A stretch of DNA of 9,252 nucleotides. Origin: Rhodospirillales bacterium. Its GTDB lineage: Bacteria; Pseudomonadota; Alphaproteobacteria; Rhodospirillales; Casp-alpha2. The notes below the pieces were generated by a model. The model was not told the origin of the DNA. It searched no databases and was given only the letters and a program-made list of their open reading frames with translations. Below are positions 6,034 to 9,252 of this stretch, in pieces (within the stretch, counting starts at the first letter, position 1; every line of letters starts with the position of its first letter). The position numbers and the translations under genes were made by a program. The stretch is from assembly GCA_018664265.1 (NCBI GenBank), contig JABJOR010000541.1:1-9252 (forward strand), read 5' to 3'.

Positions 6034-7451
6034 ACCGATAAAACCTGACTTTTAATTGCACTTTTCCAGATAAATCGCCAAGTGTTGAGCAAGGCGACTA
6101 CTGCAAGGCCTATTCCCATGCCGATCCATATTCCCATGACGCCCCATTCTAGGGTGAAGCCCAGTACTACGCAGAACGCCAGCCCTATAACCCAATAGCC
6201 GACAATGGCCATAATCATTGGGATGCGGGTATCTTTCAGGCCTCTGAGTGGACCTGATGTTAAAATAACCAGACCATCAAACATTTCATAGACAGCCGCG
6301 CAAATCAGCAACTTTGCTGCCAGATCAAGAACCTGTGCGTTGGTAGCAAGGGATGCATCAACAAAAGTCATAGTCAGGGGAACGCGGGCAATCAGGATAA
6401 ACAGACAAATTGCCGCTGTAATGCCCATACCCAAGGCGATGGATGTCCATCCTGAACGACGAACACCGTGCCTGTCTTCAGCCCCAGCTGACAGGGCAAC
6501 TCTGATTGTTGAGGCATGAGATATGGCAAGTGGCACCATGAAGACCACAAACGTAATTTGCTGTGTAATGGCGTGGGCTGCAAGTGGTGTTGTGCCCAAG
6601 GTGCCGACCATCAATGTTGCTACACTGAAAAATCCGGATGCGGCTAAAATTGTAAATCCTATTGGCAGTCCAATTCGGACAATTTCAAAAAACAATGGCC
6701 AGTCAGCTCGCCAGAACCTTTTGAAAAGTTCATAGTCTTTGTAGATGCGGTGGCGGGCTACGTAAATCAAAAGGGATGCGCACATAAAGCAACTGACAAC
6801 CGAGCTGACAATTCCGGCACCAATCAGTTCCATGCGCGGAAAACCGAAATTTCCAAACATCAAAGCATAATCGCCAAGGATGTTAAGCAGTACACCGCTC
6901 AGGTTGATAATCAGGATAGGTGCAATGTTTGAGTGGGCAATCATGAAGCCGCGCATTGTAATAAATAGCAACCACGGCAAAAATCCCCACATAACAGTTC
7001 GCAGGTAACCGTTTGCCAGATCAGCGTTTTGTGGCTCCTGACCCAATAACAATAGGAAAAACCCACCATGCCAAAGCAAAAATGACAGGGGGATCGTTGC
7101 AATGATAGCAACCCAGAAACCCTGTCGAAGGCTTTGGCGAAGCCTGCGGGCATCATTCGCACCAATTGCCTGGGCAATCATCGTCGCAACGGCTTGGATA
7201 ATGCCCATAGCGAACAGGAAAACAGGCATATAAAACTGCATCCCCAGAGCACCCGCAGCCAGTTGGTGCTTGCCGAGCCATCCCATGAGAACAACATCAG
7301 TCGTGCTAAGCGCTATGACAGCCAACTGCGATATTACCATGGGCAGGCAAAGTTTGCTTAAAATGCGCAGTTCATCACGCCAGTTCCGTGATTCGTCACG
7401 CGATAGTTTTGGTTTGTCGCTATCATTGCGTGTTGTAATTATTTCGCCCAT
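5982..7451 (-). CDS. MATE family multidrug/cation efflux transporter (NorM-like)
   Basis: An inner-membrane antiporter of the MATE family, typically exporting cationic drugs against Na+ or H+. Two MatE repeats are visible, each with six membrane segments; first-half hallmarks are LPMVISQLAVIALSTTDVV, ALGMQFYMPVFLF and IAQAIGAND, second-half hallmarks are GLPIGFTILAASGFFSVAT, AAHAITQQI, SHASTIRVALSAGA and LTSGPLRGLKDTR. From ATG 7451 the product is 489 residues, slightly longer than the usual ~450-460. In-frame ATGs at 7466 and 7502 are also possible; none has a clear Shine-Dalgarno, and 7451 is chosen because the family's N-terminal tail is short. The C-terminal end includes an odd serine run (QSSSSSSGKSR) encoded antisense to the hemerythrin 3' end; normal homologues would be expected to finish near the last membrane helix. 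It is divergent from the TrhP-like gene. Substrate unknown. Confidence 0.9.
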   Translation of the reverse strand: MGEIITTRNDSDKPKLSRDESRNWRDELRILSKLCLPMVISQLAVIALSTTDVVLMGWLGKHQLAAGALGMQFYMPVFLFAMGIIQAVATMIAQAIGANDARRLRQSLRQGFWVAIIATIPLSFLLWHGGFFLLLLGQEPQNADLANGYLRTVMWGFLPWLLFITMRGFMIAHSNIAPILIINLSGVLLNILGDYALMFGNFGFPRMELIGAGIVSSVVSCFMCASLLIYVARHRIYKDYELFKRFWRADWPLFFEIVRIGLPIGFTILAASGFFSVATLMVGTLGTTPLAAHAITQQITFVVFMVPLAISHASTIRVALSAGAEDRHGVRRSGWTSIALGMGITAAICLFILIARVPLTMTFVDASLATNAQVLDLAAKLLICAAVYEMFDGLVILTSGPLRGLKDTRIPMIMAIVGYWVIGLAFCVVLGFTLEWGVMGIWIGMGIGLAVVALLNTWRFIWKSAIKSQVLSVQSSSSSSGKSRSVVVK

Positions 7452-7557
7452 GTCTGTACGGTGCATGATTTGAAGGATAATTAAAACCGTTTGTTTTTGC
7501 ATTTATCATTGATAGGTGTATGTAAGGGGCCAGATTGAAATTTGGAACGTCTCAAAA
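7452..7557. promoter_or_regulatory. Divergent region between MATE and TrhP-like genes, with possible plus-strand promoter
   Basis: The gap carries a plausible sigma70-type promoter for the TrhP-like gene: TTAAAA at 7481-7486 (4 of 6 to the -35) and TATCAT at 7504-7509 (5 of 6 to the -10) with a 17-base spacer, giving a start near 7516 and a leader of about 40 bases. AAGGGG at 7524-7529 looks like a Shine-Dalgarno but is followed by no in-frame standard start at good distance. No clear minus-strand promoter was found. If the MATE gene really starts at 7502 this promoter overlaps its coding sequence. Confidence 0.3.
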
Positions 7558-9150
7558 ATGCAAATTACACCCAAAAAAGACCATCGTGCAGAGTTGTTGA
7601 TGCCTGCCGGGTCTTTGTCGAAGCTTAAAACAGCCATTCTATACGGGGCCGATGCGGTCTACGCCGGAACGCCTGATCTGTCGCTTCGCACCCAATCTTC
7701 ATTCACCCTTGAAGAGCTATTGGAAGGCGTGCGGTTTGCACATTCACGCGGAAGGCGGATTTATCTGACGTTGAATTTGTTCACTCATAACAAGGATATC
7801 GAAAAACTGCCATTGTTTGTGGAAACCGTTCGTAAGGTGAGGCCTGATGGCGTGATCGTCTCGGATCAAGGGGTTTTCCATTATCTGAGAGAGCATGCAC
7901 CTGAACTTGACTTGCATGTCTCAACACAGGCCAATGCCTGTTCCTGGCTGACAGTGGAAAGCTGGCGTACGCAAGGAGCCAAGCTTTGTGTGTTGGCACG
8001 GGAAGTCAGCTTTGAAGAGCTCACGGAAATTCGCGAGAAATGTACTGATATCAAGCTTGAAGCTTTCGTGCACGGGGCCATGTGCATGACCTATTCCGGT
8101 CGCTGTTTGTTATCGAATTTCCTGGCTGAGCGTGGTGCTAATCAAGGCAATTGCGCCCAAAGTTGCCGTTGGAATTATAAGGTTCTGGCACGCCGAAAAG
8201 ATGGCACGGAGTTAGAAATCACGCCGGACAATAAAGACGACTTTGATTTCTATCTGGAAGAAGAATTCCGTCCGGGTGAGTTAATGAAAATCGAAGAAGA
8301 TGATCGCGGCTCGTACATCATGAATGCCAAAGACTTGTGCTTGATGCCGAAGTTGGATGATTACCTGCGGATCGGTATTGATAGCCTCAAGATTGAAGGT
8401 CGGAACAAGAGCGAATATTACGCTGCTATTACGGCAAGAGCGTATCGGTTGGCGATTGATGCATGGTATGCGGACCCTGAAGGCTGGTCGCCTGAGCCAT
8501 ACCTGAAAGAGCTGTATACTTTGCAAAGCCGTGGATACAGTTTGGGCTTCCATGAAGGGCGCTTGACCAACCTTGCTCACAACTATGACCGTACAGAAAC
8601 CGTTGGGGGCTGGCTTTATGCCGGGATCGTTACCGAGTGGGATGGGGATGATTTATTGTTGATGGTGCGTAATCTGTTGCGCGCAGGTGATGTGCTTGAG
8701 TTTTTGCCGCCAGAAAAAATGGATATTATTCGCCTGCGTCTTTATGAATTTGAAAATGCTGAAACCGGAGAGGTTTCTGACAGGGTATCACCCGGTCAGG
8801 GCAGACAAATCAGAATCCCGGCAAGCCATTTCCACAGCGAAGATCTAGCGACGTTGAAAGAAACCTTGCCGCCACAGAGCGTGGTTCGCACCGAAGCCAA
8901 TCTTAACGAAGACCGCCAGGATTTACTGCGCAGCAACCTGATCGGGTTGGATATGGAACGCGGTTTACGTGAAAGCAGTGATGACCGCCCGACCATGAAG
9001 GGACGTGCCCATATAGGCAAAGCACCAAAATTGGGACTGGACAGTTGTTGCGGACTTGGCTGTAATGGTTGTGTCATGTTCTGGCATGATGATAAATACG
9101 CTGATGCTCGCAAAATACTTGCGGATAAAAAAATCGGTGAAATGCTATGA
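7558..9150 (+). CDS. U32-family tRNA hydroxylation protein, TrhP (YegQ)-like, with Cys-rich C-terminal extension
   Basis: A 530-residue member of the U32 family. Its closest characterised relative by recognised blocks is E. coli TrhP (YegQ), which takes part in prephenate-dependent formation of 5-hydroxyuridine at tRNA position 34. Shared blocks are ELLMPAGSL near the start, GADAVYAG, the U32 signature EAFVHGAMCMTYSGRCLLS (168-186), ANQGNCAQSCRW (194-205), RPGELM and YIMNAKDL (253-260), and SLKIEGRNKS. Cys176, Cys183, Cys199 and Cys203 fit an iron-sulfur site. Residues ~350-422 match the U32 C-terminal beta domain (AGIVTEW, VRNLLRAGDVLEFL). E. coli YegQ ends soon after this, but this protein runs on for ~85-90 residues with CCGLGCNGC (497-505), a possible second metal site. 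ATG 7558 gives the family N-terminus; GGAA at 7543-7546 is a weak ribosome site, and a GTG at 7516 would add 14 unlike residues. Despite the 'peptidase U32' name, protease activity is unlikely. Confidence 0.9.
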   Translation: MQITPKKDHRAELLMPAGSLSKLKTAILYGADAVYAGTPDLSLRTQSSFTLEELLEGVRFAHSRGRRIYLTLNLFTHNKDIEKLPLFVETVRKVRPDGVIVSDQGVFHYLREHAPELDLHVSTQANACSWLTVESWRTQGAKLCVLAREVSFEELTEIREKCTDIKLEAFVHGAMCMTYSGRCLLSNFLAERGANQGNCAQSCRWNYKVLARRKDGTELEITPDNKDDFDFYLEEEFRPGELMKIEEDDRGSYIMNAKDLCLMPKLDDYLRIGIDSLKIEGRNKSEYYAAITARAYRLAIDAWYADPEGWSPEPYLKELYTLQSRGYSLGFHEGRLTNLAHNYDRTETVGGWLYAGIVTEWDGDDLLLMVRNLLRAGDVLEFLPPEKMDIIRLRLYEFENAETGEVSDRVSPGQGRQIRIPASHFHSEDLATLKETLPPQSVVRTEANLNEDRQDLLRSNLIGLDMERGLRESSDDRPTMKGRAHIGKAPKLGLDSCCGLGCNGCVMFWHDDKYADARKILADKKIGEML

Positions 9151-9177
9151 GGGAACCACGAGCAATATAGCTTAAGT

Positions 9178-9185
9178 GGGGGGGA
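9178..9185 (+). promoter_or_regulatory. G7 ribosome binding site of the second hemerythrin gene
   Basis: GGGGGGGA lies 8 bases before ATG 9194 but only 2 bases before the in-frame ATG at 9188, so 9194 is the better start. Confidence 0.6.
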
Positions 9186-9193
9186 CAATGCCG

Positions 9194-9252
9194 ATGATTG
9201 TTTGGTCTATAGAATATGAAACAGGCATTCCGGAAATTGATGCTGATCACAG
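9194..9252 (+). CDS. Second bacteriohemerythrin, N-terminal fragment (cut by window end)
   Basis: Nineteen codons are visible, encoding MIVWSIEYETGIPEIDADH before the sequence ends. This matches the start of bacteriohemerythrins: Trp at position 4, Y-x2-GI-x2-ID, then the first iron-ligand His (here His19), the same spacing as W8, Y12, GID and His23 in the complete hemerythrin at 5623-6033. The fragment is short, so the assignment rests on this one motif, but the motif is distinctive. An upstream in-frame ATG at 9188 would add two residues and is disfavoured by ribosome-site spacing. It begins 43 bases after the TrhP-like stop in the same direction and may be co-transcribed with it. The remaining six ligands cannot be checked here. 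Confidence 0.75.
   Translation, partial: MIVWSIEYETGIPEIDADH

Noticed and set aside
5623..7451. Idea that the hemerythrin, MATE and TrhP-like genes form one functional system
   Set aside because: The MATE gene is on the opposite strand, and each product has a well-known separate role; only the trhP-hemerythrin adjacency is compatible with an operon.
8796..9188. Minus-strand open frame of 130 codons at the 3' end of the TrhP-like gene
   Set aside because: It is antisense to the conserved C-terminal part of the U32 protein; Ser/Leu/Pro-rich translation without motifs.
1..9252. Signs of a mobile element, defence island or CRISPR array
   Set aside because: No transposase, integrase, toxin-antitoxin pair, regularly spaced repeats or terminal inverted repeats were seen, and all genes look chromosomal.

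Overview
This window looks like ordinary chromosomal DNA of a mid-GC (roughly 48%) proteobacterium, most likely an alphaproteobacterium of the Rhodospirillales/Kiloniellales/Sneathiella type. That placement is inferred from three things: a PAS_5-like protein (a family expanded in those groups), a Gre-like factor beginning MSRAFVKE, and a hut operon end of the five-step type. No rRNA, tRNA, CRISPR array, insertion sequence, integrase, phage gene or attachment site was found. Coding density is very high and nearly every gap is under 200 bases.

Layout. (1) 1-1421: end of a histidine-degradation operon, the C-terminal half of hutI followed by hutG, joined by an ATGA overlap. (2) 1410-2654, minus strand: an MFS transporter that converges on hutG and overlaps it by 12 bases. 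(3) 2655-2827: divergent promoter region. (4) 2828-3855: a GreA/GreB-like factor with a shortened coiled coil, overlapping by ATGA a small PAS-domain protein. (5) 3950-5026: an ACR3-type arsenite efflux permease with no arsR or arsC nearby. (6) 5062-6033: an exported staphylococcal-nuclease-fold protein, then a bacteriohemerythrin with all seven iron ligands. (7) 5982-7451, minus strand: a MATE efflux transporter whose 3' end overlaps the hemerythrin gene by 52 bases in antisense. (8) 7558-9150: a U32-family protein closely resembling tRNA hydroxylation protein TrhP (YegQ), with a cysteine-rich C-terminal extension. (9) 9194-9252: the first codons of a second bacteriohemerythrin, cut by the window edge.

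How the genes fit together. HutI and HutG carry out steps of histidine breakdown to glutamate and formate. The rest are mostly single-function housekeeping or stress genes: three membrane exporters (MFS, ACR3, MATE), two non-haem di-iron oxygen-binding proteins, and RNA-related factors (Gre-like, TrhP-like). I see no dedicated multi-gene novel system. The points most worth checking are sequence departures inside known families: the missing acidic tip of the Gre-like protein, substituted catalytic positions in the nuclease, the CC-x3-C-x2-C tail on the TrhP homologue, and the unusual antisense coding overlap at hemerythrin/MATE.
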